10,929 nucleotides of DNA from the NCBI GenBank assembly GCA_027596945.1, contig JADGJH010001276.1, positions 1 to 10,929 of the forward strand, in the 5' to 3' direction. Under the pieces are notes generated by a model, which was not told the origin of the DNA, did not search any database, and worked only from the letters and a program-made list of their open reading frames with translations. A program made the translations under genes and the position numbers. Of the stretch, positions 1 through 10,929 are shown in pieces (position 1 is the first letter of the stretch; every line of letters begins with the position of its first letter). The stretch comes from Physocladia obscura. Taxonomy: Eukaryota > Chytridiomycota > Chytridiomycetes > Chytridiales > Chytriomycetaceae.

Positions 1-242
1 TTTCTGAAATAGTCATAACAAAACAATAAATATTATTCATCTCTAAAACCCCTTGTTACACACGGCAAATCAACAATTTTTATAACTTTGAACCCCCTGA
101 GACAAGTTTTTAGGATAAAATTGCGCCAAATAATAGAAAATATTTGTAAAAAAAATTTGGGTTTATAGATTATTTCAAATAAACAATTTTGAAAGCACAC
201 ATAAGTTGAGAAATATCTCAAAAAATCATTTTCATTTTATAC

Positions 243-260
243 AGAGTGGAAAAACACTCT
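243..260. repeat. Short inverted repeat with 6-bp arms
   Basis: AGAGTG (243-248) and CACTCT (255-260) surround a GAAAAA loop. In AT-rich DNA this may be chance; no T run or gene end gives it meaning. Confidence 0.4.
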
Positions 261-407
261 ATACATTTTTAAAACTTACTGAACAAATTGCAGTTAAACT
301 TGGCAGATGGGTAGAGAAATGGTAAATAGCACCTTCTAAGCAAATTTCTTTTTTTGGTTCAGATCGGCTTTTTTTGAACAACTCAACAAGCTTGGTCAAA
401 TTGTTCA

Positions 408-624
408 AGGAATAGTGTTGGGCAAAACGCAGGCAGACGGGGATGTTGCCAAGACACCCCAGATGCCAATTTTATTGAGAAACACGAAAATAAAATCAAA
501 CGAAAACAGACACAAAGCTTGCATAGTGGGCGGAGGGTAGGGGGAACAACCGCACTGGACGTGGGTCGTTAAAGAGAAAAAGATAAAACAAATTTTATTC
601 TTGACAAGTCTCCTTGCCTTGTTG
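408..624. repeat. Copy 1 of a 217-bp dispersed direct repeat
   Basis: This segment and 1111-1327 align over their whole length, with scattered substitutions and a few one-base indels. Shared landmarks are GTTGGG near the start, GGATGTTGCCAAGACACCC, CCAATTTTATTGAGAAACAC, AGCTTGC, CGTGGGTCGTTAAAGA and CAAGTCTCCTT near the end. No protein frame runs through either copy. Internal hairpins are preserved (see findings). It could be a short mobile element, a non-autonomous remnant or a structured RNA unit. On the minus strand it contains AATAAA. Confidence 0.85.
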
Positions 625-1110
625 AACTGGTTTTAATAAATCAAAACCTTGCTGAAAATTCTTCCCCCATCCCAAAAACCATACCAATCACCTGAAACTA
701 CTTTTAAAAATGATATTACTAATCAAGGGATTTCTCTGATAAGGTGTGTACTTACAATTGCTACTTAACATATTTTTGTCTTGTAGACTTATTCAACAGA
801 CGTAAAGCAACTTGAATGCATAATAAAACTTGTCTTTCTTAAGTGAGTTACTCGATTTTAAACCAATTAACTATGAAGGAGTCTAGCTGAGAAAAATTGA
901 GCATCAGCATTAATATTTATATGCTGTATGACAGAAAGGCAGATTTACTTGAGTGATTCTCTGCACAGAAATTTAAAGTCACAATTAATTTGAACACTTT
1001 TGACAAAAGTGTAGGAGTATCAAGGTAGTAGTAGTATTAGTAGCTTGATTATGACTTGGAGAGTTGCCGCAAAGGTATTTTTAAATTGTCAAGTTTTTAT
1101 TAATATTGAT

Positions 1111-1327
1111 AGGAATAACGTTGGGTAAAACGCGGGCAGCTGGGGATGTTGCCAAGACACCCGAATGCCAATTTTATTGAGAAACACAAAATAAAATCAG
1201 AAAGAAAACAGGCATGAAGCTTGCGTAGTGGGTAGAGGGTAGGAGAGACGACAGCACTAGGCGTGGGTCGTTAAAGATAAAAAGATAAAAATTTAATTAA
1301 TTTTTGGCAAGTCTCCTTACCTTGTTG
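1111..1327. repeat. Copy 2 of the 217-bp dispersed direct repeat
   Basis: Same orientation as the copy at 408-624, with start points 703 bp apart. Differences are spread evenly, so the duplication is not recent. This copy carries AATTTTTGG shortly before the terminal CAAGTCTCC/CTTG hairpin, where copy 1 has AAATTTTATTC. A TGTCAAGTTTT word lies just upstream at about 1087 and recurs downstream at 1416, outside the repeat. No target-site duplication is clear at the edges. Confidence 0.85.
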
Positions 1328-1347
1328 TTAAATATTGAGTTCTTTAA

Positions 1348-1435
1348 CTGTCACGTTTTCGCAGAAAGCATCCTTTTATTTTAATGAACTGTTCAATATC
1401 AAAAAGGATCATACCTGTCAAGTTTTCGCAGAAAG
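1348..1435. repeat. Two near-identical 21-bp direct repeats
   Basis: The word CTGTCACGTTTTCGCAGAAA plus G at 1348-1368 recurs at 1415-1435 with a single change (CACG to CAAG), 67 bp apart. Between them, ATCCTTTT (1370-1377) is inverted as AAAAGGAT (1402-1409), so the spacer could form its own hairpin. The role is unknown. Confidence 0.75.
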
Positions 1436-1453
1436 AACGCGTAAAACTTGACA
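1416..1453. repeat. Perfect 11-bp inverted repeat
   Basis: TGTCAAGTTTT at 1416-1426 is answered by AAAACTTGACA at 1443-1453, with a 16-nt loop containing CGCAGAAAG. It overlaps the second 21-bp direct repeat. It may be the folded end of a small non-autonomous element or simply a cruciform-prone site. Confidence 0.75.
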
Positions 1454-1593
1454 AAAATGAAAAATGTCGAAGTGTCAAAAAACAGAATTTCCGAACTCCG
1501 CAATATCCCTAGCTTGTTTCCACAGAACTTGAAACATAGTTCGCTGAATTGTGTTAGTTGTTTACTGGCTCTCTCGTTTCGATGATATTATCT

Positions 1594-1611
1594 GTCTGAT
1601 TTGAATCAGAC
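1594..1611. repeat. Near-palindrome with 8-bp arms
   Basis: GTCTGATT and AATCAGAC face each other across two bases. The arms match perfectly. No linked gene or known site explains it. Confidence 0.6.
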
Positions 1612-2077
1612 TACATTTATGCTTGTTTTTCCTTATTTTCACTGTTGCTTCATCCCAATTGATTAAATTTAACAGACCAAAATTATGTGTGTCCAAAAGT
1701 CTTGTGATTGATAGAAACTATTTCATGGATTGCACCAGTAAATAGACGATTTCCTCATTTGACAGCATGTATTTTGAGCTTGATGTTTGAGATACTTTGA
1801 TGCTGCTTGCCTGGATAAAATGTTGGTGGAATGCAGTGATTCTTTCGAAGACTTGCCATCTTGTCGGCAGATAGATCATGCCAGAAGGCTGCTGGCTTTT
1901 TTTCGTGGGATATTGCAGTGGCTGTTTAACTTATCTGGTGAATATGTATTGATTACAAAAAAAAACAGAAAAGTGTGGGTGACACTATTTTTTTCGTGCT
2001 GATTCAATAATATTTGCATTCCATTTTTCAAAAAAAAAAATAAAGGCTCAGCACCATTTATGAACAGCAGAAATACC

Positions 2078-3119
2078 TCAAAATGGAATCCCATTTTGAA
2101 TATTTTGAAATCTATCATAAAGACGGCTGTGCAGAAAGGAAAAAGTGAGAAATCAAAATAAAAAAACAAAATAAAAAGAACAAACAAAAAATTCCACCTG
2201 AATTGATTTTCATGTGACTTTTGGATTTGCTGCTTCATGAATTCTGCAGCCCTTTTGTCATCTAATTCAAGTTGAAACTTGCCACGCAATTTTTTCAACG
2301 TGCTTTCCCCTTTGAAACATGGCAATCCTGATTCAAGCATCAACGCAACCATTTGCACAATCTCATCAGCAAATGGGCTGGCAATCGTGCAACACAATCA
2401 AAATTTAAATAAACAAATGAAAATTTTCAGTATAGCTACACTTCAAAATAACAAACTCACCGAAGCGCTAAAAAACATTTAACAACCAAATCGGAAAACA
2501 ACCTGTAAGTGGTCGATGTGTCTCCGCCCATGAGAGTAATAAATTCGGTGGTTAGTTTGAAAGGAGATGCTTCAAACTCAATTCCTCCTGGCGCAATATC
2601 AAGAATAAAGCCAAAATCGATATGCACTGTGTGACCTTCATCATCAAACATAATGTTTCCATTATGCCTATCTTTGATTGAAATCAAGTATAAAACTACA
2701 GAGTACGCCGCGAGACTGCGGACAAACGCTTCTTGGGCCTATTTCAAAAACATTTGAGTCAAAAAGATTAAATAGATTTTATCAAACCTTTTTGAAAGAG
2801 AATGAGTCTTTTGTACCAAACTTTTCCAGAAAGTAACTAATTCATTTGCACATGATTAATAATAAAATCATAATTGCTTAATCATGTACTTTGGCAAACT
2901 ATTTACTTTCTCTCGACCCATCATATCTCTCGAAATAGAACGTGGAATGACTTCAATAACACCACATCCACAATCAGTTGCAACAACACGATATGGATAT
3001 AAATAAACATCTAATCCGGATTTTTCAGTGATGCTTTTGAAAATAGAAATCATTTGAAGTGCGAGCACATCTTGACGACAATCATCACCAACTTTGAAAA
3101 TCGACGACTGCCATGCTGT
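2078..3119 (-). other. PI4KA: PI3/PI4-kinase catalytic domain of the PI4KA gene
   Basis: This segment spans the last part of exon 20 through exon 24. In reading order it shows the N-lobe IFKVGDDCRQD with the presumed ATP-binding Lys1555, the hinge-side block YPYRVVAT, GCGVIEVIP, the catalytic loop KDRHNGNIM, the metal-binding HIDFGF, the activation segment with LTTEFITLMGG, and the C-terminal helix ending in GIPF. Every residue normally needed for lipid-kinase activity is present, so an active enzyme is inferred. The exon carrying NYFLEKFGTKDSFSFKK is only 49 nt. It was placed because it restores both the phase and the length of the family alignment. Confidence 0.93.
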
Positions 3120-6100
3120 TTTCGGAGCTTTATCAAATTGACCAGAATCATCGGATTTTTTTTTGGATTCTTCATCATTTTTGATTTTGAACGTTGCCAT
3201 GAATGGTGCCTGCGATTGAAAAAAAAAGTATTAAGCTTCTAATTTTGTATTCAAATAAGCCAATAATACAAAAACTTTGAACCTTTGCATGGCTCTGTAA
3301 CGGTCTTCCACTGTCAACATCTATATCCACAACAATACTCTCTGGATTACTTGGCAGATACACACCAACTTCAACTTTGATATTACGCATCTCTTCGTCA
3401 ATTTTTTTCTTTTTTTCTTCTTTGCTCTTTTGGATATATGGCTTTAGTTTTCCAGAAATTCCAGTGACTTCAGCGAAAAATTTGAATTCGCGTTCGTAAA
3501 ATTCGCGGTCTTCACCGGAAAGTGCAGAGGTAATTTGATCAATAATTTTATCAAGTTTTGGTTTCAATGGATCGGGCTATTTTTTATTTGTATTTTTTAT
3601 TTTATTGTTAGATTTTGTATTAAATTTTTTTAAATAAAGCTTAAATGTACTCACAACTAAAACTTCCTCATGTTTCTTTTCCTTTACAACAATAAACATA
3701 TTGGCTTTCATGTTCCAAATAATTTGATGTGCAAAATGCTGCGAAATCTTTGCCGTTTTGAGAATAAAATGCTCAACATATCCTGCCTCAGGCATTCAGT
3801 GGATAGTTAAAAAGACAAAGTAAAACTGTTACAAACCAGCCACATCATGCCGCAAAGCTTGGACTATTTGTGGAATGTAAAAGAATACTTGATCGACGGG
3901 ATGATATTCTAAAACCCAAAACGCATACTGCAACACCCATGGATGATTAAAACGTGGGTTCAAATAGCCAATGGCTGCAATCGGTGAAGTTTCCGTCGCA
4001 TAAAGCAAAAACTAAATAAAAAAATTCAAAGTAAGCATCACCCGACCAAGAAAAACTGCAGCAGACCCGAAGCTCGTTTCCGTATTTATCAAGGCCAGGT
4101 TTCAACAATGGAGCAATCGCTGAAACGTTTTTGATAGCCAACAGTGGATTGCGCAAAGCCAATTCATTCAACTCAATTTCAATAACATCTGAATAGCCCA
4201 AAAATCGCCTTGGCATATTAAGTGCAACCTGTGGATCAACAGCCCAAGCAACTTTGACAACTTCTTTCCACTTGACATCTTTCAACGCATTGTAGAATTC
4301 GTTACTCTTCTCAGGTGTTACACTGGACCAAAGCGAATACCTTCCAAGCTCATTTTCAAGCAACAGCAAGATGAAATTTTTAGTCTCTGAAAAATCTTTC
4401 TTGAACGATGTGAAATATGAAGAAACTCTGCTTGGCAAAATTGTCAACAAGGTATTTACTTTTTCCAAACTAACGGCTTTGAAAGTTGATCGAACGTTTG
4501 AAATGGTTCTATATTCGCCTTCTTCATATGCACTCCACCTATTTAACGGGATAAATATATTCAAAATATGAAACATATTTTGAAAGTCAAACTCACATTG
4601 GAGATAAAGAATACCACTTGAACGCCAATAAAAATACTAATTCCAAGGAAAATAGCCAAAGAGAGTCATTTTGATGTTCAAGTTCATTCGTAACTGAAAT
4701 GCTAAACTCGAGAAGTGCAAAAACTGCTTGACGCAACGCCGGAGACCAACTAAATTTAATGGACAAAGCAAAAATTAATCAAATAATCGAAAATATTACA
4801 CGTACCGAGCCAGCTTTAAATTTAATATTGCAATCTGAACGAACTTGAAATAAATTTTGACATGTTCTTTTTCATGCCACAGCGATGACTTGAACTTGCT
4901 TGAAAAGAACTGAATCCATTTATAGTGGACAGTGAAAGACTCATTTCCCGATGCAGGTTTGTTTGATGGCGCATAAGTCATTTTGTTCATGAATGGATCA
5001 GTAGGTCTAGCAAAGAAAATGAAATAGAAAAGACGCTTAATTTGATAAACAAAGAACGAACACCAAAAAACCTTTTCGCCGATTCATAAAGTCCTTGCTT
5101 GTTGTAAATAGAGGACTCCCAAACAGCAATTAATTCATAAAGCATTCGCGAATTCAAATCTGGTCTCGTCGACATAATATAATTCCAGACTGGAATGGCT
5201 GTCTCAATACACGCAGTGTTGAATACTGCCAAAGGTGTCCAGCACACAAGCCGTAGTAACTCTTTGTCATTGTTTTCTTCCGAAACAATGTATGCTGCAC
5301 ATCGCTGCAAAGCAGGATTAATTTCCTTAATAAATGTGTGAACGTCACTGGCTGTCGTAATATCTCGAATCTCGTCTTTGAAAATATCAGAAGCATTTTT
5401 GACTGGAGCTGTTTACAAGGTGAAAGTAAGCCATCCAAACTCTAACAGCAACATACTGCTCACATTTCAACTGCTTCAAGACTTTCTTTATGCCTTTTAC
5501 TTCTCCGAAGTATGCGGCACGTGAATTTAAAGATTTAATGACATCGTTCGCGACATCTAAACTTCATGATTATTTTTAAAATTGGAAAAATTAAAACAAA
5601 CCTTCTCTTGAACAAAACTGGCTAAGTAAAGAAACCACATCCGATTTATTGCTCAAAAAATCAGGGAAGTTGATTTGCATATCAAGCAAGTAGCCTTGTA
5701 ATGTCAAAGTTGTTTCAGTCAAAGAGTAACCAAATGCTTGGTTAAGCATATTTGTGCAAATAGCTTTATAATCTTTAGCTGTGGATAGCTGCTCGGTTCT
5801 ATCCACAAAACGCAGCTCAAAATTTAGTTTTTGCTTCAACAGAATCTGCAAATTTATTTTTTTTCCGTTAGCAGAAAATAAAATATTTTTTTCAACAAAC
5901 CACACGGTCATCCGAAATAGATTGTCTTGAATCCAAGTACAGCACGATGTCGAGCATATATTTCAGAAGCTCTTTGTCCCATAACAACGCCGGAACAGCC
6001 AACAGTAATTTGGCACATCCCATTCCGGCAAAGGTGCGGACTTTAGGCAACCTGTCAACTGAACATCGAAGCAACGATTTAAAGCTGGCCTGGATACTGT

Positions 6101-8805
6101 GTTTCGAAATTTGTTTTCCTTTTGTGAAAGCAAAAAGAATCTCGTCTCCAATCGCAACAAGTAATTGAAATATATCTGTGTCATAATATCTTTCATCGCG
6201 AACGTATTCAAGAAAGAATGAAATCGATTTTTTCGCGACACGAAGAAGCTCAATTTGCAAAATCGTAAGTAAAAATATTGAAACATGAGCAGACAGAGTT
6301 TTTGATTCGACAGAAGATGACCTTGTGTAAAGTATACTAACAAGAGTTGATTTGGCTCTGCTGTGAATCTGCAATAAATAACCATCAAATATTGCGAGAA
6401 CGGGTTGATGAAAAGCTGACCTGGTCAGAAATCTTTAAGCGAAGTACACTGTTTGAAAGTAAATCGACTTCTAAGCTTCTGACATCTGCACTGAGAGTCA
6501 AACTTGGTGTTTTCAAAGCAATTGCAGAAACGAGGGGATGCCATTCTTTTGGCCAGACCCCGCGCGGCGCGAAAACAAATGCAGTGATAGTCAGCCAAAA
6601 GTTTCTGAAATGTAATCTCAATGATTCTGTAGCTGAAACTTCTGGATGAAAATATGGCAAATCGCAAACAGATTTCAACACAGAAGTTATATTAAAAATT
6701 CCCTTATCATTTCCAATTTCCTAAAAAATAAAAAGATTAGATAATTAAATGCAATAGTTTTCACAATAATGTATACCGAAAATGAAGTGAAAGCAGAGAC
6801 TCGCTCTACAAAAAATTCAAGAAGCTTCTCCAAAAATATCTGAGGAAATTTGATTCGAGCTGCTAATGAGTACTCAAACTGAAAAAATTTCTCGAATAAA
6901 TAACTGAAATTAAGAATTAAGTCAAAAATCAAACCTTTAAACGATCTCCCTTTACAATTGATGATGCCAAAATGGGAAATACAGCAAAAAACGCGTCCAG
7001 ATCAGAGGTAACACCAACAACTTCCAAACTTTCCCAGATCCCGCGCACAGCTGGCGCACCATTAGATTCTGCTTCAATGCGCCGTGTGATTGCCGGTATA
7101 GCGACTTCAATAGTCTTGTAAGGTTTGTCAGTGAAACAAGAAATTTATGGTCTTCGTTGTACCTGCTTCGAAGAAAGAACTGGAATGATCCCAGATATAG
7201 CAGCAATGCAAGCCTCGTGAATGAATGCTACTGAAGGTGCATCAGTGGAAACCAATTGAAGCCGATTAATAAACGCAAAAAGTGTTGACTTTGTAATTGC
7301 CCAAGAATCTGCTGTCTTTCACCCAGATAGTTTCAGATTGTGATGGAAAAAAGACAAAATCGCTCACCAAAAGACAGATTCGAAGCATTGCTGTTGCGCA
7401 ATTTCGTACAACATCAATATTCACGTGGGTATTTCCAACACAGATTCTCGGATTAATGAGAAAATTAACCAAAAAATCGATGGAAGCGGAAGTTAACGAT
7501 GGATTGCTATTTAATAAATTAGAAATTGTTTTAATATTAAACAAAAATCTACCTGAATCCAATTAGACCAAGTACTTCCAGAGCGACAACACTAACTTCT
7601 GTGCGAGGAGTGTCAAATTCTAGATGTTCAGCACCCAGTGGAGCCAAAAATGATGTAACGATTGAGTGAACTGTAGATGCGTGTAATCCAGCATATGCCA
7701 CCAATCCGAGAGATTTCTGGAAAACCGTTGGCGTCAATTTAAGCAATCAAATCAAAGTTTTACCAAAAGGGCCGGCAAAATCACAGAAACAACGTCATAA
7801 TCAGACATAAAGAATACATTTAAAGTCGTCCATACGCTAATTGCTGCGCTTTGATATTCATTCAACGTAGTAAAAACGGCGTTATCTGCTTTTACATTAT
7901 CCTTTATATTGTGCCCTTCGACAATATGATTCCAAATATTTTGGGGGTCATAATATTCCAAAATGGTTATTTGTGATAAATGGCTAGAAATATTGTGCAA
8001 GGCCACATCAAGAACTAATGCAGTCAAAGACGAATTTTCTTGGGCCATAGAAGACGATTCAGAACCGTTTGGTGTCGGAGATGATCCGGCGGCAGTTAAC
8101 TTTGATAAAATAAAGACTGCAGTGCGCAAAAATTCGTGTGTATACTCCTGATGAATTTGCGGAGGGCTTTCGAGAATGGCAAATAATATCGCTTTTGTGA
8201 TAGAAATTAAATCTCTGTCAGCAAGCTCATTTGAATATATTTGAGATAGAAGTTTTGTTGCGCAAATCCAAACTGTTGAGAGAATGCGATTTTCGCCTGT
8301 TTTGTCAGCAGCGGCAACAGAAATGAGTCTCACAGTCACATTTTTCGCAAATAAACCAAATCCTTGCAGATCTGCAATGATATAAATGAACGATCATAGA
8401 CCTATTAATATACAATTACCGCGAGCACATAAGCTTTTTAGAAAGACAAGATCTCCGCCAATTTCATCAATAAGTGTAAGCGAGAAACGAACTGCAAGAG
8501 AATCATAGCGCTCCGTTCCAGTCTTCGCTCCTGCTTCATAATCTAGAATAGCTACAATTCCTTCGCAGTCCTTGCTTGCCGCATTTAGTGTTAGCGCATA
8601 AGGTTACTACTAAAAATACCGTAAAGTCCAATATTCCGTTATTCTTTCGCCAAGCCGAATAATTGAGTCCATCCAGACCAGCCATGCATAAAGCCGACAG
8701 CTGTACTTCAATTTCTCGGCAGCGAAATGGTTGAATTCGTGAGAGAGTCGCTGCCGCCTTTGCTGCCGAACTAAGAATCGAATCAAGATCAAACTTTGTT
8801 TTCAT
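2078..8805 (-). CDS. PI4KA: Phosphatidylinositol 4-kinase III alpha (PI4KA/Stt4), 24 exons, complete
   Basis: Phosphorylates phosphatidylinositol at D4, making plasma-membrane PI4P; in other eukaryotes it works with EFR3 and TTC7-type scaffolds (family knowledge). Exons, 5' to 3': 8805-8620, 8570-8420, 8371-7764, 7716-7553, 7506-7368, 7315-7163, 7114-6935, 6878-6777, 6720-6421, 6368-5901, 5845-5602, 5556-5464, 5408-5072, 5006-4806, 4749-4597, 4538-4067, 4011-3837, 3782-3655, 3576-3283, 3209-2890, 2836-2788, 2738-2461, 2377-2198, 2126-2078. They total 5424 nt with all phases consistent: 1807 residues plus TGA. A long helical N-terminal region holds a Ser/Pro/Asn-rich stretch in exon 3. The PIK-type segment and kinase follow, with FYIPQIVQALRHD, Lys1555 before GDDCRQD, DRHNGN (1662-1667), and HIDFGF (Asp1680). 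The end, GIPF, matches the family's C-terminus. Human PI4KA has about 2100 residues, so this one is shorter, mostly N-terminally. The start gives FDLDSIL early, resembling the family N-terminus. Family identity is very secure; individual N-terminal junctions are less so. Confidence 0.95.
3655..4538 (-). other. PI4KA: PIK-type helical region preceding the kinase in PI4KA
   Basis: Exons 16 to 18 encode the helical segment that lies just before the catalytic domain in PI4KA proteins. Recognisable blocks are WKEVVKVAWAVDPQVALNMP, LRNPLLAIKNV, a stretch matching the family's ELxxxLCWAPxxPPT block, then FFYIPQIVQALRHDVAGYV and HFAHQIIWNMKANMF. The junction at 4012-4066 was chosen over an apparent 30-nt alternative because it keeps the phase and gives a gap-free match to the family across the splice. 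Confidence 0.85.
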
Positions 8806-8828
8806 TTTTCTGACCTTTCTGAAAAGAC
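8806..8828 (-). promoter_or_regulatory. Candidate 3' splice acceptor (trans-splice or 5'UTR intron) before the PI4KA start
   Basis: Read on the minus strand, a pyrimidine-rich TTTTCAG lies about a dozen bases before the PI4KA ATG. The position fits either a spliced-leader trans-splice acceptor, as in nematodes and flatworms, or the end of a 5'UTR intron. No matching donor upstream can be defended. Only the acceptor-like sequence and its distance from the start are seen; its use is inference. Confidence 0.35.
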
Positions 8829-9358
8829 CAAAAAATTTCTGTGACAACCCAGCAATGATCCATTTTCATCATGATGACATTACCCGACCTATTTCGCATA
8901 TAGCAACACTGGATACTTGATAGAGCTACAGTAGAAGCCAATTTTGATGAAGTTAAAGTCAATTTGGGCAAATCAACATAGTGGACTTGCTCCAGTTCCT
9001 TTGTGTGACAATCTTGAAGTTTACAGGACATTGGATGTTCTCAAACTGTGTTCCAATTCAAGTATCGCTGGTTTCCTCCCTCCATACACAACTCACTTCC
9101 TGCCGCCTCTGGACTCATTAATCTTTGCAAAAATGAAAAACAAGGTCAGTTAATTGTATCAATAAAAAGAAAATTTTGCAACAAACACATTGAGAAAGGT
9201 GGGAGAAAAACTTATCCGATTGCTCTTGAAGTCTGACAGGGGTAAGCCTGCCAATTGTAAGTTTGATTGATTTGATTCATTATTTTCTTTTTTTTTATAT
9301 GTTTTTTTGTATTGAAATTTTTTTTTTAAAAAACGTAGTGTTAAATTCATTGTCCATG
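8829..9358. other. Spacer between the TTLL1 pseudogene and PI4KA
   Basis: About 530 bp separate the last TTLL1 block from the sequence just before the PI4KA start. Apart from the transposase fragment at 8944-9153, I see no gene. The PI4KA promoter should lie here, but no TATA box or initiator stands out. Near 9286-9330 there are long T and A runs. Confidence 0.55.
8944..9153 (+). mobile_element. Fragment of a pogo/Tigger-type (DDE_1) transposase, degenerate
   Basis: An open frame of about 69 codons encodes, in its second half, LDVLKLCSNSSIAGFLPPYT, followed by THFLPPLD and a short FAKMKN tail. This follows the conserved pattern around the third catalytic aspartate of pogo/Tigger/jerky transposases (an LCxxNxI block, then FPPHTTHxLQPLD, then VFxPLK). 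The aspartate of PPLD is kept. The usual LLDGHSSH block before it is not recognisable, and a stop precedes the frame, so this is a dead fragment with no complete element around it. It lies opposite in strand to both neighbouring genes and fills most of the gap between them. No terminal inverted repeats or target duplication were identified. The family call rests on one motif region, so other DDE superfamilies remain possible. Confidence 0.5.

Positions 9359-10929
<1,571 letters not shown>

Larger units (their letters stand above)
1..2077. other. Gene-poor stretch downstream of PI4KA
   Basis: No recognisable gene lies here. The contents are AT-rich sequence, the two 217-bp repeats, the short direct and inverted repeats listed separately, and a small GTAGTAGTAGTATTAGTAG run near 1025. 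The PI4KA 3'UTR should occupy the right end. No canonical AATAAA appears just after its stop on the minus strand; CATAAA at 2057-2062 is a possible weak variant. The unrecognised open frames around 1755-2002 on both strands match nothing I know. Confidence 0.6.

Noticed and set aside
33..221. 62-codon minus-strand open frame
   Set aside because: Low-complexity composition, no recognisable motif, and typical of chance frames in AT-rich DNA.
1755..2002. Open frames on both strands: a plus-strand 71-codon frame, and a minus-strand frame containing FWHDLSADKMASLRKNHCIP
   Set aside because: Neither matches a family I know. They overlap on opposite strands and lack convincing splice partners, so neither can be called a gene. 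A database search of both would settle it.
2198..2397. Reading straight through the PI4KA exon into the hydrophobic stretch after NQFRWNF
   Set aside because: Splicing at AG|GTGGAA to the 49-nt last exon restores the family C-terminus ending in GIPF. The hydrophobic tail is intron translation.
7963..8151. Plus-strand frames inside the PI4KA exons, such as this one and those at 5947-6168, 6347-6649 and 7297-7566
   Set aside because: They are antisense to well-supported coding exons and have no family features.
8789..9031. 80-codon minus-strand frame with an ATG upstream of PI4KA
   Set aside because: It mostly lies antisense to the transposase fragment and runs out of frame into the PI4KA first exon. 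No family features are visible.

Overview
The window is eukaryotic nuclear DNA: AT-rich, with genes broken into short exons by very short GT-AG introns. The best guess is a compact invertebrate genome, perhaps nematode-like, because introns are only 45-83 bp and a TTTTCAG acceptor sits just before the main start codon. The taxon cannot be fixed from this sequence, and nothing prokaryotic is seen.

Layout. (1) 1-2077 has no recognised gene. It holds two diverged direct copies of a 217-bp repeat (408-624 and 1111-1327) and several short inverted repeats. (2) 2078-8805, minus strand, is a complete 24-exon gene for phosphatidylinositol 4-kinase III alpha (PI4KA/Stt4). I rebuilt its splicing by eye; the exons sum to 5424 nt, all phases agree, and the product is 1807 residues with an intact catalytic core. 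(3) 8944-9153, plus strand, is a short remnant of a pogo/Tigger-type (DDE_1) transposase lying between the two genes. (4) 9359-10631, minus strand, is a TTLL1-like tubulin polyglutamylase gene that has decayed. It has frame losses, two nonsense codons, a degraded ATP-binding loop and an internal deletion of roughly 95 codons, which leaves a 10-nt scar that looks like two intron ends joined together. (5) 10632-10929 holds an 18-nt T run and an unassigned GC-richer edge.

The two genes lie head to tail on the minus strand and have unrelated roles. PI4KA makes PI4P at the plasma membrane; TTLL1 glutamylates tubulin. I see no sign of a shared pathway. The most informative observations are the TTLL1 decay pattern, the repeat pair with its conserved hairpins, and the unusual AAG intron acceptors in both genes. 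I found no convincing new biological system.
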